NCBI RefSeq assembly: GCF_000722545.1
Contig: NZ_JNVM01000023.1
Span: forward strand, 1-64,000
DNA length: 64,000 bases
Direction: 5' to 3'
Origin: Paenibacillus tyrphae
GTDB lineage: Bacteria > Bacillota > Bacilli > Paenibacillales > NBRC-103111
Shown piece by piece: positions 29,807-39,098 of the stretch; within the stretch, counting starts at the first letter, position 1; every line of letters starts with the position of its first letter. The position numbers and the translations under genes were made by a program. The notes under the pieces are model-generated. The model was not told the DNA's origin. It worked only from the letters and a program-made list of their open reading frames with translations, and did no database searches.

Positions 29807-32599
29807 ATGAGTCAGAAGAAGTGGTATCAAATGTCGACGGAAGAAACCCTGCAGTCGTCCGGGACAGAGCCTTCAAAAGGGCTGACTATGGAGGAATCGG
29901 AAAAGCGTCTGGCCGCATACGGCAAAAACGAGCTGGCGGAAGGACAAGGCGTGTCTCCCGTGACGCTGTTTTTGAACCAATTCAAAGACTTCATGGTGCT
30001 CGTGCTCGCCGGAGCGACGCTCGTCTCGGGTCTGTTGGGCGAATATTTGGACGCGGTCGCGATCATTGCGATTATTATCATGAACGGCATTCTCGGTTTC
30101 GTGCAGGAATTCCGGGCGGAACGATCGCTGCGGGCGCTGAAGGAGCTGTCGGCGCCGAACGCCAACGTGCTGCGGGAGGGCCGAGTGGAGCTCATACCGG
30201 CACGATGGCTGGTTCCAGGGGATATCGTCGTGCTGGAAAGCGGCGACCGGATGCCGGCGGACGTCCGGTTCATTGAGACGAACGGTCTTTATGCGGAAGA
30301 ATCCGCGCTGACGGGGGAATCCGTGCCGGTCGCCAAACATACGGAGCCGCTGGAGGGAGAAGATATCCCTCTGGGGGATCAGCGCAATGTAGGCTTTATG
30401 GGGACGATGCTGACGAGAGGAACGGCCAAAGGAGTCGTGGTCCGTACTGGCATGGCGACCGAGATGGGCAAGATCGCTGACCTCATCCAAAATACTGATG
30501 CCACCGAGACGCCTTTGCAGCACCGGCTTGAGCAGCTCGGCAAAATATTGATCGTCGTTGCGCTGGCGCTGACGGTGATGGTCGTGGTTGCGGGAATCCT
30601 GCACGGACAGGAGCCGTACGGCATGTTCCTAGCCGGAGTGAGCCTTGCGGTCGCCGCGATTCCGGAGGGGCTGCCGGCGATCGTGACCATCGCTCTGGCG
30701 CTCGGGGTACAGCGGATGATTCAGCGCAAGGCGATCGTCCGCAAGCTGCCTTCCGTCGAGACGCTCGGCTGCGCTTCGGTCATCTGCTCGGACAAAACCG
30801 GCACGCTGACGCAAAATAAAATGGCTGTGACCCATTTATGGGCAGGCGGCGAACTGCTTGAGGTGACGGGGAACGGCTACGACCCGCGCGGCGAAATTTT
30901 GAAGCAGGGGCAGCACGTCGATGTGCGGAAAAACCAGATGCTGCGCCGGCTGCTACAGGTTTCCGTGCTCTGCAACAACGCGGAGCTGCGGGAGGAGCGG
31001 ACGGAGTCCAAGAAAAATCAGCCGGAGGACGAGACGGAGGCCGTGTGGAGCATCAAGGGCGATCCGACGGAGGGAGCGCTTGTCGTGCTCGGGGCTAAAG
31101 CCGGCGTCACGCAGCAATCGCTCGGAGGCTTGTACCGGCGCGTCGTGGAGTTCCCGTTCGATTCGGAGCGCAAGCGGATGTCGGTCATCGTCGAGCATCA
31201 GGGCGGGCGGATGGTCTGCACAAAGGGAGCGCCCGACGTCTTGGTGCAGCAGTGCACCTACGTGCTGTGGGACGACAAAATCATCCCGTTCACTCCGACG
31301 CTCAAGCAGAAGGTGATGGCCGCGAACGAAGGGATGGCCAAAAACGCGCTCCGCGTGCTCGGCCTGGCTTACCGCGATTTGAAACTGACGGAACGAAGCG
31401 AGGAAGAGACGACGGTGGAAAGCCAGCTTGTGTTCGTCGGTCTGACCGGGATGATCGACCCGCCGCGCAAAGAAGCGCGGGAAGCGATTCTCAAATGCCG
31501 CAAGGCCGGAATCAGAACGGTCATGATCACCGGCGATCACCAGACGACGGCGGAGGCCATTGCCAGGCAGATCGGCATTCTGCCGCAGGACGGCCTCGCT
31601 CTGAACGGCCAGCAGCTTAGCGCGATGAGCGACGACGACCTGGATAAGCGCATCGGCGAGGTGTACGTCTATGCGCGCGTGTCGCCGGAGCATAAGCTGC
31701 GCATCGTCAAATCGCTGCAGCGCCAAGGCCACGTCGTGGCGATGACCGGCGACGGCGTGAACGACGCGCCGGCGATCAAGGCGGCGGATATCGGCATCGC
31801 CATGGGGATCAGCGGGACGGACGTATCGAAGGAAGCGTCCGCGCTCGTGCTCAGCGACGATAATTTTGCCACGATCGTCTCGGCCATCGAGGAAGGACGC
31901 GGGATTTACGAAAATATCCGCAAATTTATTCGCTACTTGCTTGCTTCGAATGTCGGCGAAATTTTGACGATGTTCCTCGCCATGCTGGCCGGATTGCCGC
32001 TGCCGCTCGTGCCAATTCAGATTTTATGGGTCAATCTCGTGACGGACGGACTGCCGGCCATGGCGCTCGGCGTGGATCAGGCGGAGAAGGATCTGATGCA
32101 GCAGAAGCCCCGTCTGGCCAAAGAAAATATTTTTGCTCGCCGCCTCGGGTGGAAAATTATAAGCCGCGGCATTCTAATCGGACTGTGTACCCTGGCGGCG
32201 TTCTACATTACGCTCAAGCAGGGCGGGGACGGCCCGGGCGCGCTTATCAAGGCGCAGTCGGTCGCTTTCGCCACGCTGGTTATGGCGCAGCTCATCCATG
32301 TGTTCGACTGCCGCAGCTCGCGCTCGATTTTCCACCGGAACCCGCTGCAGAACAAGTGGCTTGTGATGGCGGTCGTCTCTTCGCTGCTGCTGATGCTGCC
32401 GGTGCTCTATGTCGAGCGGCTCCAGCCGATTTTCAAGACGGTGCCGCTCGGTGTTATGGATTGGGTGCTTGTGCTCGTATTTGCGGGTATCCCGACATTT
32501 CTGATGGGTATCGGAAGCCTGATGAGCAAGCCGCGGAAACGCAAGCCTGCGTCCTACGGAGGCGGCGGGTCGAAGGCGATGAAGCCGGTCGTACGGTAA
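29807..32599 (+). CDS. P-type Ca2+-transporting ATPase (YloB-like, P2A)
   Basis: ATG at 29807 follows GGGAGGG. The 930-residue protein has the P2A layout: N-terminal cation ATPase domain, TGESVPV in the A domain, the M4 ligand helix VAAIPEGLPAIVTIALALG, phosphorylation motif CSDKTGTLTQNK, KGAPDVL in the N domain, TGDGVNDAPA hinge, and six C-terminal membrane helices with ILWVNLVTDGLPAMALGVD. It pumps Ca2+ out at the expense of ATP. Neighbouring rqcH (yloA) and yloB are also adjacent in B. subtilis. Confidence 0.95.
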   Translation: MSQKKWYQMSTEETLQSSGTEPSKGLTMEESEKRLAAYGKNELAEGQGVSPVTLFLNQFKDFMVLVLAGATLVSGLLGEYLDAVAIIAIIIMNGILGFVQEFRAERSLRALKELSAPNANVLREGRVELIPARWLVPGDIVVLESGDRMPADVRFIETNGLYAEESALTGESVPVAKHTEPLEGEDIPLGDQRNVGFMGTMLTRGTAKGVVVRTGMATEMGKIADLIQNTDATETPLQHRLEQLGKILIVVALALTVMVVVAGILHGQEPYGMFLAGVSLAVAAIPEGLPAIVTIALALGVQRMIQRKAIVRKLPSVETLGCASVICSDKTGTLTQNKMAVTHLWAGGELLEVTGNGYDPRGEILKQGQHVDVRKNQMLRRLLQVSVLCNNAELREERTESKKNQPEDETEAVWSIKGDPTEGALVVLGAKAGVTQQSLGGLYRRVVEFPFDSERKRMSVIVEHQGGRMVCTKGAPDVLVQQCTYVLWDDKIIPFTPTLKQKVMAANEGMAKNALRVLGLAYRDLKLTERSEEETTVESQLVFVGLTGMIDPPRKEAREAILKCRKAGIRTVMITGDHQTTAEAIARQIGILPQDGLALNGQQLSAMSDDDLDKRIGEVYVYARVSPEHKLRIVKSLQRQGHVVAMTGDGVNDAPAIKAADIGIAMGISGTDVSKEASALVLSDDNFATIVSAIEEGRGIYENIRKFIRYLLASNVGEILTMFLAMLAGLPLPLVPIQILWVNLVTDGLPAMALGVDQAEKDLMQQKPRLAKENIFARRLGWKIISRGILIGLCTLAAFYITLKQGGDGPGALIKAQSVAFATLVMAQLIHVFDCRSSRSIFHRNPLQNKWLVMAVVSSLLLMLPVLYVERLQPIFKTVPLGVMDWVLVLVFAGIPTFLMGIGSLMSKPRKRKPASYGGGGSKAMKPVVR

Positions 32600-32608
32600 G
32601 AGGATAGG

Positions 32609-32641
32609 AGCCGGACCCCTGCAAAAGCAGAGGGTTCGGCT
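32609..32641 (+). terminator. terminator of the Ca2+ ATPase gene
   Basis: AGCCGGACCCCTGC pairs with GCAGAGGGTTCGGCT around AAAA. The T tract is weak (TATTTGCATTTT). Confidence 0.65.
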
Positions 32642-32747
32642 ATTTGCATTTTCGCCCGAATTCGGATAAAATTTTGCGGAACCGCTATGCATAGCTGCGA
32701 ATTTGCGATATAGTAGGGTGTAAAACGCTGAAATGGGAGCCAAAACG

Positions 32748-33584
32748 ATGAATTTCACGAAAATGCAAGGGTTAGGCAACGATTTTATCGTCTTGCACGG
32801 CCACAAGGAGCTGCCTACGGACGCATCCGGGCAAGCGATCCGGTTGTGCGACCGCCATTTCGGCATCGGCGCGGACGGTCTTGTCTACCTGCTTCCATCG
32901 GCAAAAGCCGATTATATGATGCGGATCATCAATTCCGACGGCTCGGAGGCGGAGCAATGCGGCAACGCCATCCGCTGTGCGGCCAAATATATTTACGATC
33001 ACGAGCTTGTTCCCCGGGACAAGACGGAACTGACGATCGAAACGATCGGAGCCGGGGCGCAGGCGGTTCAGCTGACGGTCAAGGAAGGGCGCGTCACTGC
33101 GGTACGCGTCGATATGGGAGCGCCGGTATTGAACGGGCTCGAAGTTCCTACGACGATCGACGAGCCGCAGATCATCAAGCATCCGGTCACCGTCGATGGA
33201 CGCGAATTCCGGTTTACCGCCGTGTCGATGGGCAACCCTCACTGCGTCATTTTTGTCGAGGATGCCATTGGAACGGATCTGCACGCTTGGGGCCCAAAGC
33301 TCGAAACACATGCGCTGTTTCCCCGCAAAATTAATGTAGAGTTTGCGACGGTCCAAAGGCGCGATTACGCCGATATGCGGGTGTGGGAACGCGGCGCGGG
33401 CCCGACGCTCGCCTGCGGAACGGGCGCCTGCGCCACGCTGGTGGCCGGCGTACTTACCGGACAAATGGACCGGGAAGCGGTCATTTCCTTAAAGGGCGGC
33501 GAGCTTCGGATCGAATGGAACGAGTCGGACAATCATGTCTATATGACAGGTCCGGCGGAAATCGTGTTTAAAGGAACGCTGTAA
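32748..33584 (+). CDS. dapF: diaminopimelate epimerase
   Basis: ATG at 32748 follows GGGAGCC. The 278-residue enzyme interconverts LL- and meso-diaminopimelate for lysine and peptidoglycan. The two catalytic cysteines are visible in SDGSEAEQCGNAIRCA and LACGTGACATLV, with substrate-binding MQGLGNDFIV at the start and ERGAGPT before the second cysteine. The next gene starts within 35 bp, so dapF probably leads an operon into yicC and beyond. Confidence 0.96.
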   Translation: MNFTKMQGLGNDFIVLHGHKELPTDASGQAIRLCDRHFGIGADGLVYLLPSAKADYMMRIINSDGSEAEQCGNAIRCAAKYIYDHELVPRDKTELTIETIGAGAQAVQLTVKEGRVTAVRVDMGAPVLNGLEVPTTIDEPQIIKHPVTVDGREFRFTAVSMGNPHCVIFVEDAIGTDLHAWGPKLETHALFPRKINVEFATVQRRDYADMRVWERGAGPTLACGTGACATLVAGVLTGQMDREAVISLKGGELRIEWNESDNHVYMTGPAEIVFKGTL

Positions 33585-33616
33585 GGTCCATCATGGAGAG
33601 AAGGGAGATGCCGTTG

Positions 33617-35512
33617 GTGAAACCGGATTTGCGAGAAGCTCTCAGACGTCAGGTGCTGGTAGGGGACGGGGCCATGGGTACGTACCTGTATCAGATGGGT
33701 TTTCCTGTCGGCATTTCTTATGAAGAATTAAATTTGTTGGAGCCTGATGTCATCATGGACGTGCATCGGCGCTATTACGAAGCCGGAGCGCGTTTAATCG
33801 AGACCAATACGTTCTCGGCGAACCGCGAAAAGCTGTCCAAATACGGGCTGGAGCAGGAGATGGAGGCGATCAACCGCGCCGGTGTCGAGCTGGCCAGAAA
33901 AGCGGTTGGAGACGACGCCTATGTTGTCGGCGCTATCGGCTCGATCCGGGCGGGCAAACGCAAAAATGTCCGCACCGCCAAGGTCAAGGAAGATTTTCGC
34001 GACCAAATCGAGGTGCTTGTCGATACGCCGGTGGATGGGCTGTTGCTCGAGTCGTTCTACGATCTGGAGGAAATGCTGATCGCGCTGAGGCTGATCCGCA
34101 AGGTCAGCGAGCTCCCGGTCATTTGCCAGTTTGCGACCGAAGGCACGGACTCGACGCATGACGGCATCCTGCTGACGGAAGCGTTCCGGAAACTGACGGC
34201 GGCCGGGGCGGACGTAGTCGGCTTCAACTGCCGGAGCGGTCCGAACGGGCTGATGCGTTCGCTCCAGCGGGTCGCCGGCATGGAGGGCGCGCCGCCGTTC
34301 TCGGTGTTCCCGAACGCAGGGATCGCCGACTATGTGGACGGACGGTACACCTATGCGGCGACTCCGGAATATTTTGGGGAAACCGCCCGGAAATTCGTCG
34401 ACTTGGGAGCGCGCATCGTCGGCGGCTGCTGCGGCACGACGCCTGAGCATATCGCCGCCATGACGCAGTCGCTTCAGAACTATGCGCCCGATCCGGATGC
34501 GTTGCGCTTGCTGCAGGAAGCTGGCGAGGGAAGCGAGACCGGCCGCATTGTGACGCGTCTGCAGCCCGTATCGTCGCCTTCCGCTCCGGAGCCGAATCTC
34601 GCCGATCTCGCGAAGGAGCGCTATACCGTCATCGTGGAGCTTGACCCGCCTCGCGATCTGGACATCGAGAAGTTCATGCAGGGGGCGCAGGCGCTCAAAA
34701 ATGCCGGGGTCGACGCGTTGACGATGGCGGACAATTCGCTCGCCGTCACAAGGATGAGCAACTTGGCGCTCGGCAGTTTGGTAAAAGAGAGAATCGGCAT
34801 GAAGCCGCTCATTCACATCGCGTGCCGGGATCGCAACATGATCGGTACCCAATCGCATATGATGGGGCTTCATGCGCTCGGCATCGACCATGTGCTGGCC
34901 GTGACGGGCGATCCGGCCAAATTCGGCGATTTGCCGGGTTCGAGCTCCGTGTACGATCTGACATCATTCGAGATCATCCGGATGATTAAGCAATTGAACG
35001 AGGGAATCGCTTTTTCCGGCAAGTCGCTTAAGAAGAACGCGAATTTCGTCATCGGCGCCGCCTTCAATCCGAACGTCAAGCACTTGGATAAAGCGGTGCA
35101 GCGGCTTGAGCGCAAAATCGAGTCCGGCGCCGATTATATCATGACCCAGCCGGTCTATAATGCGGAGCTGATCGAGAAGGTGTACGAGGCGACAAAGCAT
35201 CTGGACGTTCCGATCTTCATCGGCATTATGCCGCTCGCCAGCGGGGGCAACGCCGAATACCTGCATAACGAGGTTCCGGGCATTCAGCTATCGGATGAAG
35301 TCCGGCAGCGGATGAACGGGCTTAAGGGCGAAGAAGGACGAGCCATGGGCGTGCAAATCGCCAAGGAACTACTCGATGCGGCGATGCATTATTTTAAAGG
35401 AATTTACCTGATGACGCCGTTCCTTGCTTACGAGATGACCGTACAGCTGACGGAGTACGTTTGGGAGAAAGCGCAGCGGCTTGATTCCCACTTGTACCCA
35501 CTATCAAAATGA
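33617..35512 (+). CDS. yitJ: bifunctional homocysteine S-methyltransferase / methylenetetrahydrofolate reductase
   Basis: The N-terminal half is a homocysteine methyltransferase with VGDGAMGTYLYQMG and zinc cysteines in GFNCRSGPNG and GGCCGTTPEHI. The C-terminal half from about residue 335 is a MTHFR barrel (YTVIVELDPPRDLDIEKF, HIACRDRNMIGTQS, DYIMTQPVYN). Together they make methyl-THF and pass methyl groups to homocysteine. GTG at 33617 has AGAAGGGAG at good spacing; ATG at 33593 and at 33608 are in frame but poorly placed. No SAM riboswitch precedes it, unlike B. subtilis yitJ. Confidence 0.93.
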   Translation: MKPDLREALRRQVLVGDGAMGTYLYQMGFPVGISYEELNLLEPDVIMDVHRRYYEAGARLIETNTFSANREKLSKYGLEQEMEAINRAGVELARKAVGDDAYVVGAIGSIRAGKRKNVRTAKVKEDFRDQIEVLVDTPVDGLLLESFYDLEEMLIALRLIRKVSELPVICQFATEGTDSTHDGILLTEAFRKLTAAGADVVGFNCRSGPNGLMRSLQRVAGMEGAPPFSVFPNAGIADYVDGRYTYAATPEYFGETARKFVDLGARIVGGCCGTTPEHIAAMTQSLQNYAPDPDALRLLQEAGEGSETGRIVTRLQPVSSPSAPEPNLADLAKERYTVIVELDPPRDLDIEKFMQGAQALKNAGVDALTMADNSLAVTRMSNLALGSLVKERIGMKPLIHIACRDRNMIGTQSHMMGLHALGIDHVLAVTGDPAKFGDLPGSSSVYDLTSFEIIRMIKQLNEGIAFSGKSLKKNANFVIGAAFNPNVKHLDKAVQRLERKIESGADYIMTQPVYNAELIEKVYEATKHLDVPIFIGIMPLASGGNAEYLHNEVPGIQLSDEVRQRMNGLKGEEGRAMGVQIAKELLDAAMHYFKGIYLMTPFLAYEMTVQLTEYVWEKAQRLDSHLYPLSK

Positions 35513-35541
35513 ATTAGAATAGGATAATGGATGTGAAGGCC

Positions 35542-36423
35542 ATGGTCATCAGTATGACCGGCTTCGGACAAGCCGCACGTACGACAGACGGCTTCCGGAT
35601 CCAGATTGACCTTAAATCGGTCAATCACCGTTACTGCGAGATCGTGGTACGGATGCCCCGGGAATTTGCCCGTTACGAGAACGCGGTTAAAGCCGCCGTT
35701 CAGCAGCATGTAAGGCGCGGGCGTGTCGATGCGTTCGTTACGGTCGAACGCGACCGCGACGTACCGCAAGCTGTCGAGATCGATTGGAGCTTGGCCATGG
35801 GCTATGCTCAAGCGGCCGAACAGCTGCGGGAGCGGTTATCTCTCAAGGACGAGCTGAGCCTGCGCGATTTGCTTTCCATTCCCGGCCTGGTTGCGATCGG
35901 GCAGAATGAGGAGATGGCCGAGGAGCGGATGGAAGCGGAGCTCATTGCTTGTGCATCGGAAGCGGCAAGGGAGCTTTCGGACATGCGCGAGAAGGAAGGC
36001 GCTTTTCTTCACAGTGATTTGATGCAGCGTATCGGGACGATGGAGCATTATTGCAGCACGGCCTCGGGGATCGCGCCTCAAGTGGTCCAAGACTATGCCG
36101 GCAAGCTTCGCACCCGGGTCGAAGAGCTTTTGCAGCAAGCGCCTCCGGACGAGCAGCGGCTTGCCATGGAAATCGCCGTCTTTGCCGACCGTGCGAGCAT
36201 CGCCGAAGAGCTGACCCGTCTGCAAAGCCACTGCAAGCAGTTCCGGGAGCTGCTGAAATCCTCCGAACCGGTGGGCCGCAAGCTCGATTTTCTCGTTCAG
36301 GAGATGAACCGGGAAGCGAATACGATCGGTTCTAAAGCGAATCACGCCCAGCTGGCCGCCGTGGTGGTCGACATGAAAGCGGAGCTCGAAAAAATGCGGG
36401 AGCAGATTCAAAATATCGAGTAA
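35542..36423 (+). CDS. yicC: YicC/YloC family endoribonuclease-like protein
   Basis: The 293-residue product has the start VISMTGFGQAARTTDGF, LKSVNHRYCEIVVRMPR, and the C-terminal DUF1732 part (EITRL-type EELTRLQSHCKQFREL, GRKLDFLVQEMNREANTIGS). YicC proteins are ring-forming RNases acting on structured RNA. The family start suggests ATG at 35542; ATG at 35527 is five codons earlier. It opens the conserved yicC-remA-gmk-rpoZ block. Confidence 0.93.
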   Translation: MVISMTGFGQAARTTDGFRIQIDLKSVNHRYCEIVVRMPREFARYENAVKAAVQQHVRRGRVDAFVTVERDRDVPQAVEIDWSLAMGYAQAAEQLRERLSLKDELSLRDLLSIPGLVAIGQNEEMAEERMEAELIACASEAARELSDMREKEGAFLHSDLMQRIGTMEHYCSTASGIAPQVVQDYAGKLRTRVEELLQQAPPDEQRLAMEIAVFADRASIAEELTRLQSHCKQFRELLKSSEPVGRKLDFLVQEMNREANTIGSKANHAQLAAVVVDMKAELEKMREQIQNIE

Positions 36424-36424
36424 C

Positions 36425-36436
36425 TACTTATAAGTA
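36425..36436. promoter_or_regulatory. 12-bp palindrome at the end of yicC
   Basis: TACTTATAAGTA is a perfect palindrome right after the yicC stop, followed by a T-rich tract (TAATTTTTTTTGC). It could be an operator or a weak terminator. Confidence 0.35.
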
Positions 36437-36486
36437 ATATCTAATTTTTTTTGCAAGTGTTTTGTCTTTCGACTGGAGGCGGAGGG

Positions 36487-36635
36487 CAGAGCATGTTCCG
36501 GAGCATAGGCTTCCGATGCAGTTTTCCTTGCGGAAAACTTGTAGTTTACGTGCCGCCTTTGATATCGGGTTCTTACTGCAAGGTAACATTAATTGAGAAC
36601 CCGATATCAAGAGCAGCCGAAGAAACATGCTTCTG
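36487..36635 (+). ncRNA. candidate cloverleaf-like structured RNA in the remA leader
   Basis: An outer stem pairs CAGAGCATGTT (36487-36497) with AACATGCTTCTG (36624-36635, one bulge). Inside it are three hairpins in a row: CGGAGC/GCTTCCG (36499-36515), AGTTTTCC/GGAAAACT (36520-36539, tetraloop TTGC), and a 15-bp perfect stem TTGATATCGGGTTCT (36559-36573) with 36596-36610. Four helices at one junction in a 278-bp gap without coding sequence suggest a leader RNA. I recognise no known family. Confidence 0.5.
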
Positions 36636-36660
36636 ACCCGTAGACGGTGAAGAAAGACAA

Positions 36661-36690
36661 CCCCTAACTTGCAAAAAAATGCTCAGGGGG
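36661..36690 (+). promoter_or_regulatory. hairpin that can mask the remA ribosome site
   Basis: CCCCT (36661-36665) can pair with AGGGG (36685-36689), which is the core of the remA Shine-Dalgarno AGGGGGA. The loop holds TTGCAAAAAAATGC, which can close further. This offers translational control linked to the upstream structure. Confidence 0.45.
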
Positions 36691-36701
36691 AACCTATAAC
36701 A

Positions 36702-36962
36702 ATGGCGATCAAACTAATCAATATCGGTTTCGGGAATATCGTATCTGCGAATCGAATCATTTCCATTGTCAGCCCGGAATCGGCACCGATCAAACGGATC
36801 ATTCAAGAAGCGCGCGACCGCCATATGCTGATCGATGCGACTTACGGTCGCCGCACCCGCGCCGTCATTATCACGGACAGCGATCATGTCATTTTGTCCG
36901 CGGTACAGCCGGAAACGGTGGCGCATCGACTTTCCAACAAGGACGATGATCATGACGAGTAA
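36702..36962 (+). CDS. remA: extracellular matrix regulator RemA (DUF370)
   Basis: ATG at 36702 follows AGGGGGA. The 86-residue product has the family core INIGFGNIVSANRIISIVSP, SAPIKRIIQEARDRHMLIDA and TYGRRTRAVIITDSDHVILS. RemA is a ring-forming DNA-binding activator of biofilm matrix and osmolyte genes in B. subtilis. It overlaps gmk by 11 bp. A possible leader RNA precedes it. Confidence 0.95.
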   Translation: MAIKLINIGFGNIVSANRIISIVSPESAPIKRIIQEARDRHMLIDATYGRRTRAVIITDSDHVILSAVQPETVAHRLSNKDDDHDE

Positions 36963-37593
36963 TGTAGGATATACCCCTGCGGATAAGGGAATTTTGATCG
37001 TGCTTTCCGGTCCTTCCGGCGTCGGCAAGGGTACCGTCTGTAAAGCGCTGCGGAGCTGTGCGCCGGATATCGTATATTCGGTTTCCGCAACAACGCGGGC
37101 TCCGCGGCAGGGCGAAGTGGATGGGGTCAACTATTTTTTTAAGACCAGAGAACAATTCCAGCAAATGATCGCGCAGGATCAAATGCTGGAGTGGGCGGAA
37201 TACGTAGGCAATTACTACGGGACGCCGCGCAAGTTTGTAGAAGACACGCTGAACACAGGTAAGGACATTATCTTGGAAATCGAAGTGCAAGGCGCGCTGA
37301 AGGTGAAGCAGAAGTTCCCAGAAGGGGTCTTCGTTTTTCTGCTGCCTCCGTCGCTGCCGGAGCTTGAAAGCCGCATCGTCGGACGCGGCACGGAATCCGA
37401 GGAAACGATTCGCAGCCGCATGTCGGTGGCGGTCGATGAGATCGCGATGATGGAACATTACGATTATGCTATCGTCAACGATCAAGTAGACCTCGCTTGT
37501 TCTCGCATCCGCAGCATCTTAACGGCGGAGCACTGTCGCAAAGACCGGATAGTTTCCAAAATTCAACATTGGATGGCTGAGGTGAAAAAATAA
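36952..37593 (+). CDS. gmk: guanylate kinase
   Basis: ATG at 36952 overlaps the end of remA. The 213-residue enzyme phosphorylates GMP and dGMP. It has P-loop VLSGPSGVGKGTVCKAL, the GMP site SVSATTRAPRQGEVDGVNYF, and the lid region SRIVGRGTESEETIRSRM. A longer frame from 36835 lies within remA and is not the start. Confidence 0.95.
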   Translation: MTSNVGYTPADKGILIVLSGPSGVGKGTVCKALRSCAPDIVYSVSATTRAPRQGEVDGVNYFFKTREQFQQMIAQDQMLEWAEYVGNYYGTPRKFVEDTLNTGKDIILEIEVQGALKVKQKFPEGVFVFLLPPSLPELESRIVGRGTESEETIRSRMSVAVDEIAMMEHYDYAIVNDQVDLACSRIRSILTAEHCRKDRIVSKIQHWMAEVKK

Positions 37594-37594
37594 C

Positions 37595-37810
37595 ATGTTA
37601 TATCCTTCTATCGACAAACTTTTGGACAAGGTAGACAGCAAGTATTCGCTCGTGGTAGCGGCCTCCAAACGGGCGCGCATGCTGCGTGACGGTTCCAAAA
37701 CCGAATTAAAGCAAAAGAAGTCGCATAAATATGTAGGTCTGGCTCTGGAAGAAATCTACGAAGACCATATTTCCTACGAGAAATTGCAAAACAAAGAGTC
37801 CTTAAAGTAA
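37595..37810 (+). CDS. rpoZ: RNA polymerase omega subunit
   Basis: The 71-residue product begins MLYPSIDKLLDKVDSKYSLV and contains VAASKRARML and KYVGLALEEIYEDHI, the omega pattern. It aids folding and recruitment of beta-prime. It starts one base after the gmk stop, as in Bacillus. A terminator follows. Confidence 0.95.
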   Translation: MLYPSIDKLLDKVDSKYSLVVAASKRARMLRDGSKTELKQKKSHKYVGLALEEIYEDHISYEKLQNKESLK

Positions 37811-37812
37811 AC

Positions 37813-37840
37813 AACAACCCTCGTGGTTGTTATTTTTTTC
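37813..37840 (+). terminator. terminator after rpoZ
   Basis: AACAACC (37813-37819) pairs with GGTTGTT (37825-37831), followed by a T run. Confidence 0.8.
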
Positions 37841-37885
37841 GCAAGGATACGATTCATTGCTCGTAAGGGAAAGGAGCGAAGCCCC

Positions 37886-39091
37886 ATGTTGAACGGAAAA
37901 ACGGTCTTGCTCGGGGTCAGCGGCGGCATTGCCGCTTACAAAGCGGCGGCGGTATGCAGCAAGCTGGCGCAGGCGGGAGCCGACGTGCGGGTGATTATGA
38001 CGGAATCGGCGACCAAATTTGTGGCGCCGCTAACGTTCCAAACGTTGTCGAGACACGACGTCATCGTCGATACGTTCGACGAAAAGGACGCTTCCGTCGT
38101 ATCGCATATCGATCTGGCCGACAGGGCGGACGTCGTGGTGATCGCCCCGGCCACCGCCAACGTCATTGGCAAAATCGCGCTGGGCCTCGCCGACGATATG
38201 CTCAGCACGACGCTATTGGCCACCACGGCGCCGATTCTCGTAGCTCCCGCTATGAACGTGCATATGTATACGCACCCCGCGGTGCAGGCGAACATGCAGA
38301 AGCTTGCGGAGCGCGGCGTCCGGTTCATCGAGCCCGGCACGGGTCAGCTGGCTTGCGGCTATGTGGGCAAGGGGCGCTTGGCGGAGCCGGAAGAGATCGT
38401 GGCTGCGGTCGAACGGTTTTTCCAAGAGAAGCGACTGCTTGAAGGCAAGCATGTTCTGGTTACGGCCGGCGCGACGGTGGAACGGATCGACCCCGTCCGG
38501 TACTTGACCAACGATTCCTCGGGCAAAATGGGGTATGCGATCGCCGAGGAAGCGCAGCGGATGGGGGCGAACGTGACGCTCGTTATGGGCAAAGCTTCGA
38601 TTGCTGCGCCCGCCGGCGTGACCGTGGTCAAAGTCGAATCCGCACTGGAGATGATGGAAGCGGTCCTTTCCCGGCTGCCCGAGCAGGATGTGATTATCAA
38701 GGCCGCGGCTGTGGCCGATTACCGGCCTGCGGAGCAGGCGGAGCATAAAATCAAGAAAAGCGAAGATGAAATGACGATGCGGATGGTGAAAAATCCGGAT
38801 ATCGCTCAAGCGGTCGGCGAACGGAAGAAGCCGTCGCAGCTTCTCGTCGGATTTGCAGCCGAAACGCAGCATTTGGAGACGTTTGCGCAGGAAAAGCTGA
38901 AGAAGAAGCGCTGCGATCTGTTGGTAGCCAACGACGTGACGATGGAAGGCGCAGGCTTCGGGACCGATACGAACGTCGTACGGATTTATGATTCCGGGGG
39001 GCTGGTTGAAGCGCTGCCCCTGATGTCGAAAGGGCAAGTCGCAGCCAGATTGCTCACGCTAGTTGCGGATCGTCTCGGAAAGGGGAGATGA
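37886..39091 (+). CDS. coaBC: bifunctional phosphopantothenoylcysteine decarboxylase / synthase
   Basis: ATG at 37886 follows AAAGGAG. The 401-residue CoaBC makes 4'-phosphopantetheine precursors of CoA. The N-terminal flavoprotein decarboxylase shows LGVSGGIAAYKAAAV, catalytic His in VSHIDLAD and PAMNVHMYTHPAV. The C-terminal synthase begins near residue 188 (HVLVTAGATVERIDPVRYLT) and has IKAAAVADYRP and the KIKK lysines. It follows rpoZ as in Bacillus. Confidence 0.95.
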   Translation: MLNGKTVLLGVSGGIAAYKAAAVCSKLAQAGADVRVIMTESATKFVAPLTFQTLSRHDVIVDTFDEKDASVVSHIDLADRADVVVIAPATANVIGKIALGLADDMLSTTLLATTAPILVAPAMNVHMYTHPAVQANMQKLAERGVRFIEPGTGQLACGYVGKGRLAEPEEIVAAVERFFQEKRLLEGKHVLVTAGATVERIDPVRYLTNDSSGKMGYAIAEEAQRMGANVTLVMGKASIAAPAGVTVVKVESALEMMEAVLSRLPEQDVIIKAAAVADYRPAEQAEHKIKKSEDEMTMRMVKNPDIAQAVGERKKPSQLLVGFAAETQHLETFAQEKLKKKRCDLLVANDVTMEGAGFGTDTNVVRIYDSGGLVEALPLMSKGQVAARLLTLVADRLGKGR

Positions 39092-39098
39092 CCGACGA

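Noticed and set aside
33585..33616. SAM riboswitch before the homocysteine methyltransferase gene
   Set aside because: Only about 30 bp separate it from dapF, far too short for an S-box.
33794..34891. 365-codon open frame on the minus strand
   Set aside because: It lies entirely antisense to the methyltransferase/MTHFR gene, has no ribosome site, and its composition (His/Arg/Gln-rich) is that of a mirror frame of GC-rich coding DNA.
36451..36636. 61-codon open frame before remA
   Set aside because: It spans the whole hairpin cluster, matches no family, and its composition is set by the inverted repeats. A structured RNA explains the sequence better.
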